A stretch of 9,440 nucleotides of DNA from Silvimonas sp. JCM 19000 (GCA_001313065.1 BBFD01000156.1:1-9440), one strand, 5' to 3'. Numbered from the stretch's first letter, positions 1 through 9,440 are shown. A program made the numbers and translations. The notes: a model not told the origin generated them from the sequence alone.

Positions 1-820
1 CGGGCTGGCCGTTGGCGCGCACGATCTGGTTCAGCCTGACTGACGCGCAGCTGCAAGACCTGAGCGCGCGCCAGTTTGTCGGGCTGGCCAATTACATCGG
101 CGAAGGCGGCATTCTGCGCGATGGCGAATGGTGGCATGCGGTGGGCAACACGCTGCTGTTTTCGGTCAGCACGGTGTTTCTGGAAACGCTGATCGGGCTG
201 GGCGTGGCGCTGTTGCTCAACACACCCTCGCGCGTGCAAGGCTTGCTGCGCGCGGCGGTGCTGGTGCCGTGGGCGATCCCGACGGTGGTGTCGGCCAAGA
301 TGTGGTCGTGGATGCTGCATGACCAGTTCGGCATCATCAACGCCATTCTGGTGGGGCTGCATCTGGTTGATCGTGGCCTGGCGTTTACTGCCGATCCGCA
401 TCTGGCTTTTCCCACCATCATCATGGTCGACGTCTGGAAAACCACGCCATTTATGGCGCTGCTGATCCTGGCCGCCTTGCAGATGGTGCCCGGCGATTGC
501 TACGAAGCCGCGCGCGTGGATGGCGTGCCGCGCTGGCGGGTGTTCCGCTACATCACGCTGCCTTTGATCATGCCGGGCATTCTGGTGGCGATGATTTTCC
601 GCTCACTGGATGCCCTGCGGGTGTTCGACGTGATCTATGTGATGACCTCCAACAGCCACGTCACCAAGAGCATGTCGGTGTACGTGCGCGAGCAACTGAT
701 CGATTTCCAGCAGGTGGGTTATGGCTCGGCGGCGGCGACCTTGTTGTTTTTTTCATCATCGCGCTGTGCACCACGCTGTATATGGGCCTGACCCGGCCCC
801 GACTTGATGCGGACCGCTGA
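1..820 (+). CDS. Sugar ABC transporter permease 1 (MalF/AglF type), 5' partial, one frameshift
   Basis: Inner-membrane permease subunit of a binding-protein-dependent sugar importer, probably for alpha-glucosides given the glucosidase two genes downstream. The frame is already open at the window edge (G-W-P-L-A-R-T-I-W-F-S-L-T-D), so the N-terminal membrane segment is cut off. Hydrophobic segments alternate with loops. The EAA loop that docks on the ATPase is clear at about 508-570: E-A-A-R-V-D-G followed by the I-T-L-P-L-I-M-P tail. A run of seven T (747-753) breaks the frame. Read with five or eight T, translation continues L-F-(F)-I-I-A-L-C-T-T-L-Y-M-G-L-T-R to TGA at 818-820. As given, the frame would end at 791 with an unrelated tail. 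One base separates the stop from the next ATG, so the two permeases are translationally close. The family call is secure; the substrate is inferred from context. Confidence 0.88.
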
Positions 821-821
821 C

Positions 822-1678
822 ATGCATGATCACGATACCGGTATCCCTAAAAAAATCCATGGTCAGTGTTTGGCTATTACGTGGCGGTGGTGGCGGTGCT
901 GATCTTTGCGCTGTTCCCGTTTTTTTTATGCGATCAGCTCGTCGCTAAAGAAAGGCCAGGCGCTGTTTACCACCTCCTTATGGCCAGCGCATCCGTCGCT
1001 GGATAACTACATCGCCGTGTTCAAAGAGCAGCCCTTCGGCGCCAATTTGCTTAATTCGGTGATTGTGGCGACGGCGGTGGTGGCGTTTTCGCTGGGGCTG
1101 TCCTTGCTATCGGCCTATGCGCTGGGGCGGGTCAGCTTTAGAGGTCGCGGCACGCTGATGCTGTGCATTCTTAGCGTGTCGATGTTTCCGCAAGTGGCGC
1201 TGTTGTCCGGGTTGTTTGAGCTGATCCGCTTTCTGGGCCTGTACGACCATCTCGGCGCACTGATGCTGTCCGATCTGATTTTTTACGCTGCCGTTTACGG
1301 TGTGGGTGCTGGTGACGTTTATCCGCGATCTGCCCAAAGAGCTGGAAGAAGCGGCGGTGATGGATGGGGTGGGGTTGTTCACGCTGATCTTCAAAATCTT
1401 TATGCCGCTGCTGTGGCCGGCGATGGTGGCGACGTCGTTGCTGGCGTTTATCGCGGCGTGGAATGAGTTTTTTGTTTGCGCTGACGTTTACCTTGTCCTC
1501 GGACGAACGCACGGTGCCGGTGGCGATTGCGCTGATCTCGGGCGCCAGCAGCTTTGAGCTGCCGTGGGGCAACTTGATGGCCGCATCGGTGATCGTGACC
1601 GTGCCGCTGATCTTGCTGGTGCTGGCGTTCCAACGCTACATCGTGTCCGGGCTGACCGCTGGCGCGGTCAAGGGCTAA
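822..1678 (+). CDS. Sugar ABC transporter permease 2 (MalG/AglG type), four frameshifts
   Basis: Second permease of the same importer, about 284 residues after correction, typical for MalG-like subunits. ATG 822 follows the previous stop by one base and gives [11 protein letters not shown] see only a weak ribosome site, so coupling to the upstream gene is likely. Four runs break the frame: A7 at 849-855 (five or eight needed), T8 at 920-927 (seven needed), T6 at 1279-1284 (five) and T6 at 1468-1473 (five). Corrected, it reads [21 protein letters not shown], a first membrane span, and later [13 protein letters not shown]. The EAA loop is at about 1345-1410 (E-E-A-A-V-M-D-G, then F-M-P-L-L-W-P). 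The end is W-N-E-F-L-F-A-L-T-F and G-L-T-A-G-A-V-K-G before TAA 1676-1678, a common MalG-type ending. The family is certain; the sugar is inferred. Confidence 0.87.
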
Positions 1679-1688
1679 CGCCCACGCA

Positions 1689-1723
1689 TAGGGTGGGACT
1701 CGGCGTCCCCGTCTGACCCACCA
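1689..1723 (+). repeat. Palindromic repeat copy 1, long-loop variant
   Basis: It begins TAGGGTGGGACTC and ends GACCCACCA. The arms GGGTGGG and CCCACC are those of the other copies, but 15-20 extra bases (ACTCGGCGTCCCCGTCT) separate them, so the loop is longer. It starts 10 bases after the permease 2 stop. It resembles the widespread REP-like repeats of proteobacteria that have GGTGGGT arms; that comparison is from memory. Confidence 0.55.
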
Positions 1724-1759
1724 CCCAAAGTCATCGAAAAAGCACACCGCCGCGAACCG

Positions 1760-1797
1760 GGATACGGCTTTGAATGGTGGGTCCAGACCCACCCTAT
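1760..1797 (-). repeat. Palindromic repeat copy 2
   Basis: It reads GGATACGGCTTTGAAT followed by the hairpin GGTGGGTCCAGACCCACC (1777-1794, 7-bp stem with a 4-base loop) and CTAT. Its whole length of about 38 bases, including the non-palindromic GGATACGGCTTTGAAT flank, matches the reverse complement of copy 4 with only about two differences in the loop. The conserved unit is therefore larger than the hairpin. Confidence 0.8.
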
Positions 1798-1838
1798 CCG
1801 CGATGCTTTTTTTTGCTGGCCGAGTTACTCATGCGGCA

Positions 1839-1864
1839 TTGAATGGTGGGTCCAGTCCCACCCA
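1839..1864 (-). repeat. Palindromic repeat copy 3
   Basis: TTGAATGGTGGGTCCAG is identical to copy 2 and is followed by a decayed right arm (TCCCACCCA in place of ACCCACCCTA). The stem is GGTGGG paired with CCCACC. Same orientation as copy 2, about 65 bases downstream of it. It ends just before the AGGAG of the glucosidase. Confidence 0.75.
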
Positions 1865-1877
1865 ACAGGAGCAGTAA

Positions 1878-3503
<1,626 letters not shown>

Positions 3504-3507
<4 letters not shown>

Positions 3508-4625
3508 GTCAGGTTGAACTGGTCGGCATCAACAAACGCTTTGGCGAAACCACGGTGATCGCGGACGTCAATCTGACCATCGCGCCCGGCGAATTCTGTG
3601 TGTTTATCGGGCCGTCGGGCTGCGGCAAATCCACGCTGCTGCGCATTATTGCCGGGCTGGAAGCGCCGTCGTCGGGCGAGCTGCGCATCGATGGCGTGCG
3701 CGTTAACGAGATGGAACCGGCCAAACGCGATATCGCCATGGTGTTCCAGAGTTATGCGCTGTATCCGCATATGACGGTGTTCGAGAATATGGCGTTTGGC
3801 TTGCGCCATCTGCATTTGCCCAAAGGCGAGATCGACCAGCGCATCGAGGTGGCGGCGCAGGCGCTTAACCTGGCGACCATGCTGCAACGCAAGCCGATTG
3901 CGTTGTCGGGTGGGCAACGCCAGCGCGTGGCCATCGGTCGCGCCATCGTGCGCAAGCCCAAGGTGTTTTTTGTTTGATGAGCCGCTGTCGAATCTGGATG
4001 CGGCCTTGCGCGTCAAGACGCGGGTGGAGATCGCCAAACTGCATCGCTCGCTCGATGGCGTCAGCATGGTTTATGTGACGCACGACCAGGTCGAAGCGAT
4101 GACGCTGGCCGACAAGATCGTGCTGCTGCGGCCGCTAGCGGGCAACCCGGATTTGCCCAGCGTGGCGCAGGTGGGGCATCCGCTGGAGCTGTATCACCAT
4201 CCGGCCAATCGTTTTGTGGCGGCGTTTATTGGTTCGCCGTCGATGAATTTTATTGAGGGCACCATCAGCGAAGTGACGGCGCACGATGTGACGGTGAATG
4301 TGGCGGGGCAGACGCTGGCGGCGGCGGTGGAAGGGCAGGGCTTGCAGGTGGGGGCCAAGGCTACGTTGGTATCCGGCCCGAGCACGTGCTGGTGGGCAAG
4401 GCGGGGCTGACGGGCACGGTGGCGCACATGGAGCATCTGGGCGAGCACGCTTATGTGCATCTGGACACCGCGCTATCGCCGCAGCCGTTGATTGCCAAGA
4501 CGCAACTGGATGCGTTGAAGCTGGGCGAACGCGTGCAGTTCTCGCTGCCCGCCACCGCGATGCATCTGTTCGACGCCAACGGCCAGGCCATGCGGCGACA
4601 ACAGCAAGAACCACTCGCCGCATAA
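3504..4625 (+). CDS. Sugar ABC transporter ATPase (MalK/UgpC/AglK type), two frameshifts
   Basis: Nucleotide-binding subunit that powers the importer formed by the two permeases, about 373 residues after correction, the usual MalK length. ATG 3504 overlaps the glucosidase stop (ATGA), with GGAGAAGAGG just upstream. Visible motifs: Walker [10 protein letters not shown] (36-44), Q-loop Q82 in [12 protein letters not shown], signature L-S-G-G-Q (134-138), Walker B F-L-F-D-E-P (D158, E159), D-loop S-N-L-D and switch H193 in V-T-H-D-Q. The C-terminal OB/TOBE part follows the arm G-S-P-S-M-N-F and contains G-I-R-P-E-H-V after correction. T6 at 3966-3971 should be five; as given, translation stops at TGA inside Walker B. 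One G is missing near 4368. Such ATPases are often shared between several sugar permeases, so it may serve more than this transporter. Confidence 0.9.
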
Positions 4626-4662
4626 TAGGGTGGGTCGAGACCCACCATTCAAAGCCGTATCC
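4626..4662 (+). repeat. Palindromic repeat copy 4, directly after the ATPase stop
   Basis: TAGGGTGGGTCGAGACCCACC followed by ATTCAAAGCCGTATCC. It starts at the base after the TAA of the ATPase gene, in inverse orientation to copies 2, 3 and 5. The stem GGTGGGTC/GACCCACC type hairpin (4629-4646) could protect the operon 3' end or assist termination, but no T run follows. Confidence 0.8.
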
Positions 4663-4688
4663 ACGAGCAGCGATCTTGGCAGGCCACT

Positions 4689-4716
4689 TTGAAGGGTGGG
4701 TCTAGACCCACCCTAT
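4689..4716 (-). repeat. Palindromic repeat copy 5 (perfect 20-bp palindrome)
   Basis: GGGTGGGTCTAGACCCACCC at 4694-4713 is a perfect 20-bp inverted repeat flanked by TTGAA and TATG. It ends seven bases before the last codon of the leftward BrkB-family gene and lies 26 bases from copy 4, facing it. Placement between convergent 3' ends fits a two-way terminator or transcript-end stabiliser. That role is inferred. Confidence 0.8.
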
Positions 4717-4722
4717 GCGATC

Positions 4723-5617
4723 TCAAGAATGATGGCCGGCGGGTTCGTTCAGCGGGCGCACCAGTTCGGCGTGGGGGCTGGGTTTGATCGATTCGCCGCG
4801 CACGGTGGCGACGGCAAAGGTCAGCTCGGCGCCCAGCAGCAGGATCAACCCGGCGTAATACACCCACACCAGCAGCACCATCAGACTACCGGCCGCGCCG
4901 TAGGCATTGCCCACCGAGCTATGGTCCAGGTACATGCCGATGGCCATCTTGCCCAGCGTAAACAGCACCGAGGTCAGCAACGCGCCGGCCAGCGTGTCGT
5001 GCCACGTGATGATGGCATCGGGCAAGACTTTGAAAATGGTGGCGAAGACGGCGGTAAACACCACCAGCGAAATCGCCGCTTCCAGCGTGTGCCACACCAC
5101 CGGTTCATGCGGGACCAGGATGGCAATGGCGGCGCTGGCGGTAAAAGACACGATCAACAAAAAACGCCAGCGACAACAGCAAACCAAACGCGTGCAGGCG
5201 TGAGCGCAACCATGTCATGACCGCACCATTGGGCTTGGGTTGCAGGCCCCAGATCTTGTTGATCGAGGTCTGTAATTCGGTGAACACCCCGGATGCCGAA
5301 ATCAGTGTGATCACAATACTGACAATACCGGCGATATTGCCTATGCCCGGCGCCTTTTGCGCGTTGTCGATCACGGCCTTGACCGCATCCGACGCCTTGG
5401 GCCCGAGCAGATCATTCAATCCAGCGACCAGATCGCTTTGATAATCCAGATTGAGTGAGGCGCAAATCCAGATCATCAGCACCAGCAGCGGTGCGAATGA
5501 CAAGGCCGAGTAATAAGCCAGCGCAGCCGCGCGGGTGGTCAATTCGTCATTGCTGACGCCAGAAACAACGCGTTTGATTACCGCGCCGATAAAACGAAAG
5601 GTCACTCGGGTACTCAT
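4723..5617 (-). CDS. YihY/virulence factor BrkB family inner-membrane protein, one frameshift
   Basis: Multi-pass membrane protein of the YihY/BrkB family (often mislabelled ribonuclease BN); the molecular function is not established. About 297 residues after correction, normal for the family. The family N-terminus is clear: A-A-A-L-A-Y-Y-S-A-L-S-F-A-P-L-L-V-L, then long hydrophobic spans (six expected), and near the end A-Y-G-A-A-G-S-L-M-V-L-L-V-W-V-Y-Y, which is highly typical. I chose the ATG at 5615-5617 (M-S-T-R-V-T-F-R-F), with GGACGAG a few bases upstream. A GTG at 5669-5671 is in frame but has no ribosome site. On the plus strand A6 at 5159-5164 should be five: the protein then reads L-S-L-A-F-L-L-I-V-S-F. 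As given, the frame ends early at 5105. It follows the chemoreceptor gene on the same strand, 166 bp apart, with no functional link apparent. Confidence 0.86.
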
Positions 5618-5783
5618 GATGGCGCTCGTCCGTCTGGGGGGTACGCTGCCAGTATCCGTGAGCAGCGTCACACCCGCTGCAAGCCAGCTGCGACAGTGCT
5701 TGTAGGCAGTTTTCCTGTTGCTGCGTGGTGTATGGCCAGCGCCGTGCCAGACAGCGGCGGCAAGCCACCCGGCGTGGCGGCTG
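5618..5783. other. 166-bp gap between the BrkB-family gene and the chemoreceptor gene
   Basis: Both flanking genes read leftwards. The only structure I see is a short hairpin GCCAC-CCGGC-GTGGC close to the chemoreceptor stop, without a T run on either strand. No small gene with a convincing start and ribosome site is visible, and no clear promoter for the BrkB-family gene. Confidence 0.3.
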
Positions 5784-7412
5784 CTACAGGCGGAAGTGCG
5801 TCAACTGGCTATCCAGGCCGCGTGCCAACTGGCGCAAATCGCTGACCGCCTTGTTTGCTTCGATGGCGCCGCGGCCGTTTTCTTCCGACATATTGGCAAT
5901 GCGCTCCACACTGCGTGCCACGTCGGTGGCGACGGTGGATTGTTCGGTCAGCGAGGCCGAAATATCCTGGATGACGCCGATCATGCGTTCCGATTCGCTG
6001 CGGATGCGCTGGATGGCCGCACCGGCCTCGGCGGCCACGCTGGCGCTTTGCTCGATCTCGCGCACCTCGTCTGCCATATGCCCGACCGCCTCGCGTGTTC
6101 CGGCCTCGATGCGTTGCGTCATCTCGCGGATTTCGCCGGTGGCGGCGGCGGTGCGTTCGGCCAGCTTGCGCACCTCATCGGCCACGACGCAAAGCCACGC
6201 CCTTGCTCCCGGCGCGGCCGATCAATGGCCGCATTCAGCGCCAACAGATTGGTCTGATCGGCAATCTCACGGATGGTGGCGACGATGCCGCTGATACGGC
6301 CGCTCATGCCCCAATTGTTCGACGCTCTTGGCCACCGTGCGCGAATTGCTGGCCATCGCGGTCACACCGCTGACGGTACGTTCGATAATCCCGGCTGACT
6401 CTTGTGAAACGCGGCCCGCCTCTTGCGATACGTCCAGCGCCTCGCGCGCGCTCACGGCAACGTGGTTGATGCTGACGGTCAGTTGTTCCACCGCCGCCGC
6501 CATCGAAGACGCCGACGCGCCTTGCTGCTGCACGCTGTTTTCCATGCCTTCCGAAATGCCACCAATCTTGTCGGCACTGACACGCACATCGCCGGATGCC
6601 TGTTTGACGGCTTGCAGCATGCTGCCCAGGGTGTGTTGCATGGTTGATAAAGCGCCCAGCAATTTGCCGATCTCATCCTTGCCATCGGCGCTGATGCGGC
6701 TGCTGAAATCCCCGGCCGCCGTGGCTTCGGCCACCCGTACCGCGCTCGCCAGCCGGGTTGAAATATGCCGCCCCAACCAGGTGGCGATTACCATGGCGAC
6801 CACCACCGCGATCAGGCCCCCGGCAATCAGATTGATCAAGGCCCAGCGATTGGTGCGGTCCGAATCGGCCTGCCGCACCACCAGCAAATCGGCTTCTTCC
6901 TGGGCGATGCTGTTCAGGGTTTTGCGGATGTCCGCCATCATCTGGAAGGCATTGCCATTGGCCACCCGATCGACCACGTCGTTCATGGTCTTGGTGCCGG
7001 CAATCACGCCTTTACGGATCTCGATATTCGGACCAATGCCTTGCTCTTCGTAATTGCGGTATTGCGCTTCGAGCGTTTGCAGGCGCTGCTGCTGGCGCGC
7101 GTTGTCGGCCGTCAGATTGCGGATGCGTGCCAGCGAAGTGGCAAAGTTTTTTTTGCGGCCCTCATAGGCGGAATCCAGAAAATTATCTTTGCCCGCCAGC
7201 ATATAGCCGCGCACGCCGCTCTGAATGCCAAGCAGGGCGGAATACAATTTGTCGCTTTCGACGATGACCTGATAGCTGTGTTCGGTCCATTCCTGGCTTT
7301 GTTTGGCGGCCCGGTTGCTGTAGAGCGAAGAACTGATGACCAGCACCATGATGATGATGACGGCGGTAAAGCCGGCATACAGTTTCTGGCCGATGGACAG
7401 TTGGGCAAACAT
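5784..7412 (-). CDS. Methyl-accepting chemotaxis protein with CHASE3 sensor and HAMP, about five indels
   Basis: Transmembrane chemoreceptor, about 543 residues after correction. ATG at 7410-7412 is preceded by AAGGAAAG on the minus strand. Order: membrane span 1 (about 11-30), periplasmic helical sensor (about 40-180) with the CHASE3-like pattern E-W-T-E-H-S-Y-Q-V and [15 protein letters not shown], span 2 (about 191-213), HAMP (about 214-266), then the coiled-coil signalling domain. The hairpin tip is recognisable as [16 protein letters not shown]. Breaks: four C at 6309-6312 where three fit, and four missing G/C bases between 6183 and 6222. Corrected, the tip reads I-D-A-A-R-A-G-E-Q-G-R-G-F-A-V-V-A-D-E-V-R, the standard sequence that binds CheA/CheW. 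The C-terminus T-H-F-R-L lacks a CheR-binding pentapeptide. No other chemotaxis gene is nearby, and the ligand is unknown. Confidence 0.9.
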
Positions 7413-7775
7413 GAGGCTTTCCTTTGCGTGAGGACGTGGCCCGCGACGGGGCCTGATGTGACGGAGGCATGTTCCGGTTTAGCATCGGGCCGCTGCCGGG
7501 GCAGCGCGAGCTGATACCGCGCATCAGCCACTGACATGCAAATCGGACAAAGCCCGACGGCTGGACTTGCAAATAGAACGTTGCGCGCAACTGGATTGGC
7601 CGGGCCGGTTGAGAGGCGCACACCTGATTGCCGCACGCAAAAGTGTGTCGGCCCCGCGCGACAGCGGTTTTGCAGGCGCAGGCTGCTGCGGTAACCTGAC
7701 CGCCTGCTCATCCCCTCCAGGCCGCCCGGCGTCTCCGCCCGCGCCGCGCCTGGCACCAAGCCTCCGGAGTTTTGC
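7413..7775. promoter_or_regulatory. 363-bp divergent gap between the chemoreceptor and the MFS gene
   Basis: Both flanking genes start here and read outwards, so promoters for both should lie inside. I find the ribosome sites (AAGGAAAG for the minus-strand gene, CCGGAG at 7765-7769 for the plus-strand gene) and a GC-rich hairpin CGCTGC-CGGG-GCAGCG at 7492-7507. I could not find a convincing -35/-10 pair or a flagellar sigma-28 site on either strand. No credible small gene is visible. Confidence 0.35.
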
Positions 7776-9089
7776 ATGCTCGCCCCATTGCGCCACTCGC
7801 TCACGCGGGTAGGCCCGCCTTTTCGCCATTTGCTCAGCAGCGACGCGCTGACCCAACTGGCGGTCATGATTGGCCAGCTGGCGCTGCCATGGTGGATTAT
7901 CCACGCGGCAGCACGGCCGATCTGGCGACCTATGGCGTGGTGCTGGCCATTGTGGCGTTGCTGGGCATGCCGCTGTTGTCGCCCTTGGGCGATCGTTTTG
8001 CCAAGCGCAATCTGATCTGCATTGCCATGGCCTGGTATGCCCTGCACGCCGCCGTGCTTGCACTGCTGGCGGCGCACGCTGACTACCATCGCAACTGGGT
8101 GCTGGCGCTGGCGGCATCGCAAGAGCTGGCTTTCTGTTTGTATATGCCGGCCACCACCGCCATTGCGGCGGAACTGGTCAGCTCGGCCAATCTGCCCACC
8201 GCGCTCAATCTGCAAAAAAAGGCGCGCAATCGATCGGGCGTCTGGCGGGCCCGGCCCTGGCGGGCGTAACGCTGGCGGCGTGGGGTACGGCGGTCACCTT
8301 GTGGATTCATGCGGCGTTGCTGGCCGCGGCGATGGGCTTGGCGCTCAAGATTCCGGCTGGCGCGCGCGCACACGATCATCTGCGCAATGGCTGGTGGCCG
8401 AACTCAAGGCGGGCATGTTGCCCGCCTGGCGCGTGCCGGTGGAACGTGGCTGGCTGTTGATCAACACCTTGTCATGGCTGTTCATGTTTCCCGCTATCGG
8501 CATGCTGGTGCCGGTCAAGGTCAAGGCGCTGGCTTGTCCAGCGTCTGGCTGGGCAGTTGTGAGGCGGCCGTATCGGTTGGCATGTTGCTGGGCACATTGG
8601 GCTTGAGCCAATGGATCGTGGATCGGGTGGGCCGCTTTTATGCGCGCGTGGGCGGCGGCGTGTCGATGGGGCTGACGTTGGCTTGGTGGGGTTTACTGCG
8701 CATCCGTACGTAATGGCGCTGGCGTTCTTTCTGACCGGCCTCGGTTCCTCCGTCACCGCGCTGGTGGGGCTGACGCATCGCACGCTGGCGCGTCCGCCCG
8801 CCTTCAGAGGGCGGATGGCGGCGGCAGGGCTGACGGTGACGCAAGTCGCATCCACCATCGCGCAGCGCTGGCAGGGGGCGCGTTGTTACATTGGAGCATT
8901 ACGCCGGTGTACGTGATGTTTGGTTTGCTCACCGCGCTGACCAGCAGCTGGCTGGCTTGGGTGCCGGGGTTCCGCCGCATGATGGCGCTGGACCACGCTG
9001 AAGTAGATAACTGGTACGGCCGCAACTGGCCGCAAGCGTTTGCTGCCGCGCCTGCGGCAACGCCAGATGCTGGCAATTCCCCGCGCTGA
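7776..9089 (+). CDS. Major facilitator superfamily transporter, six frameshifts
   Basis: Inner-membrane secondary transporter, about 438-439 residues after correction. ATG 7776 has GGAG six bases upstream. The N-terminus is L-S-S-D-A-L-T-Q-L-A-V-M-I-G-Q-L-A-L-P-W-W-I, followed by repeated hydrophobic spans. The loop between spans 2 and 3 carries the superfamily pattern G-D-R-F-A-K-R-N. Later comes A-Q-S-I-G-R-L-A-G-P-A-L-A-G, typical of the EntS-like (MFS_3) exporters. Frame breaks lie near 7905-7909 (missing G), A7 at 8214-8220 (five or eight needed), 8384 (missing C), 8531 (missing G), 8680-8694 (one missing base) and 8864-8866 (missing G). Each correction restores the expected sequence, for example I-H-A-G-S-T-A-D-L and I-A-Q-A-L-A-G-G-A-L-L-H-W. 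The end N-S-P-R precedes TGA 9087-9089. The substrate is unknown; an efflux role would be a guess from family resemblance. Confidence 0.82.
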
Positions 9090-9098
9090 CGCCGTCAG
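9086..9098 (+). terminator. Possible weak terminator hairpin at the MFS stop
   Basis: CTGAC-GCC-GTCAG forms a short perfect stem overlapping the stop codon. It is followed by AAAGCAATTT, not a T run, so it is at best a weak signal. Confidence 0.2.
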
Positions 9099-9272
9099 AA
9101 AGCAATTTGCAACGCACGGATTTGATTCTGGATGACACGTATCAGTGTGGTGTACAGCTTGTAACGTGTAGCGAACACACGCTCACAACGAGATAGCGAA
9201 CAGCATGACAGTATGCGTCTCACGGCAACACCCGCTTGCCCTGTACCTAACAATGCTACGAGGAACACTGTC
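9090..9272 (+). promoter_or_regulatory. Upstream region of the small exported protein, with direct repeat TAGCGAACA
   Basis: This 183-bp stretch is visibly less GC-rich than its surroundings. TAGCGAACA occurs twice, at 9169-9177 and 9194-9202, 25 bases apart start to start. That would fit a regulator binding two direct sites on roughly the same face of the helix, but no protein can be named. The ribosome site is GAGGAA at about 9260-9265 ahead of ATG 9273. I cannot assign -35/-10 boxes with confidence. Confidence 0.4.
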
Positions 9273-9440
9273 ATGAAATCTTTGATCGCTATCGCTACCG
9301 CCGTCGGTGTTCTGTTCGCAGCACCGGCCTTTGCTGCTGACGCATCTGCTGCTGCCAGCGCCCCGGTTGCTCATCACCACGTGAAGAAGCACCACGCCGC
9401 CAGCAAGACCACCGCCGCTTCTGACGCACAAAAAAAAGCG
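9273..9440 (+). CDS. Small exported Ala/His/Lys-rich protein, acid-shock-like, 3' partial
   Basis: The frame is open to the window end (56 codons). ATG 9273 has GAGGAA about eight bases upstream. A textbook signal peptide comes first: M-K-S-L, a hydrophobic core I-A-I-A-T-A-V-G-V-L-F, then A-P-A-F-A followed by A-D, so cleavage after about residue 21 is expected and the mature part is periplasmic. The mature part is low in complexity: Ala and Ser with a cluster V-A-H-H-H-V-K-K-H-H, then S-K-T-T-A-A-S-D-A-Q-K-K-A. This composition resembles Asr/acid-shock proteins and other small His/Lys-rich periplasmic proteins, for which acid buffering or metal binding has been proposed. That assignment is by composition only. 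The A8 run at 9430-9437 keeps the frame here (Q-K-K-A). Codon use looks like that of a well-expressed gene. Confidence 0.75.
   Translation, partial: MKSLIAIATAVGVLFAAPAFAADASAAASAPVAHHHVKKHHAASKTTAASDAQKKA

Larger units (their letters stand above)
1679..1877 (+). promoter_or_regulatory. 199-bp intra-operon gap with three palindromic repeats and a T8 run
   Basis: The gap separates permease 2 from the glucosidase, whereas the other junctions in the operon are tight (1-bp gap, 4-bp overlap). It holds three copies of the repeat described separately. The middle copy is a good hairpin (1777-1794), and a run of eight T follows at 1807-1814. The run starts 12 bases after the stem, so this is not a classic intrinsic terminator, but partial attenuation is possible. 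The last copy ends a few bases before the glucosidase ribosome site AGGAG (1867-1871). I see no convincing -35/-10 pair. Confidence 0.4.

Noticed and set aside
1803..1818. T8 run as an intrinsic terminator after permease 2
   Set aside because: It begins 12 bases after the hairpin and not directly at its foot, and the downstream gene plainly belongs to the same operon by function.
3960..3980. Programmed ribosomal frameshift inside the ATPase Walker B region
   Set aside because: The T run lacks a downstream pseudoknot I can recognise, and the same indel occurs in unrelated genes, which points to sequence error.
4135..4623. Minus-strand 162-codon open frame opposite the ATPase C-terminus
   Set aside because: Arg/Ala/Pro-rich shadow with no ribosome site and no recognisable motif; the plus-strand OB-fold region is well supported.
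5669..5671. GTG start for the BrkB-family gene, 18 codons upstream of the chosen ATG
   Set aside because: No ribosome site precedes it, and the extra residues are not hydrophobic or family-like; the internal ATG has GGACGAG at a plausible distance.
6328..7514. Long plus-strand open frames (up to about 249 codons) opposite the chemoreceptor gene
   Set aside because: They lie antisense to a clearly recognised chemoreceptor. Their translations are Arg/Ser/Ala-rich with no family resemblance, as expected from GC-rich shadows.
7413..7560. Sigma-28 (flagellar) promoter for the chemoreceptor
   Set aside because: A TAAA is present on the minus strand, but the sequence 15 bases downstream does not match GCCGATAA.
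9150..9166. RstA-like box (TACAGCTTGTAAC) upstream of the acid-shock-like gene
   Set aside because: It matches the remembered E. coli asr site only partly, and nothing shows that this organism has RstA. Too weak to annotate.

Overview
The window is GC-rich DNA from a Gram-negative bacterium, most likely a betaproteobacterium. I lean towards Neisseriales, but only from codon use, the protein types and the intergenic palindromes, so this is low confidence. There are no RNA genes, CRISPR arrays or transposases that I can see. It is ordinary chromosomal sequence with one dominant oddity: every long gene is broken by single-base indels. After correction, each reads through as a full-length or near full-length family member, so sequence or assembly error is the best explanation, not gene decay.

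Positions 1-4625 (+) hold most of an alpha-glucoside uptake and breakdown operon. The order is a MalF-type permease (5' end cut by the window), a MalG-type permease, a GH13 alpha-glucosidase and a MalK/UgpC-type ATPase. This is the order of the known aglE-F-G-A-K operon of Sinorhizobium meliloti, so the substrate-binding protein should lie just upstream. The two permeases and the ATPase would form the inner-membrane importer, and the glucosidase would hydrolyse the imported sugar in the cytoplasm. A 199-bp gap between permease 2 and the glucosidase carries three copies of a palindromic repeat. Two more copies lie between the operon and the next gene.

Positions 4723-7412 (-) hold two genes read leftwards: a YihY/BrkB-family inner-membrane protein (4723-5617) and, upstream of it, a CHASE3-HAMP chemoreceptor (5784-7412). 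The operon and the BrkB gene are convergent, and the repeat pair between them could serve as a two-way terminator.

Positions 7776-9089 (+) hold a major facilitator superfamily transporter, divergent from the chemoreceptor across a 363-bp gap. From 9273 to the window end starts a small exported Ala/His/Lys-rich protein resembling acid-shock (Asr-like) proteins. It is preceded by a 183-bp gap with a short direct repeat.

Counting the required corrections gives about 21 single-position events. Eight are at A/T runs of six to eight. The rest are mostly missing G or C bases in short GC-rich runs, with a tight cluster of four in the most conserved part of the chemoreceptor. Protein lengths quoted below are after correction.
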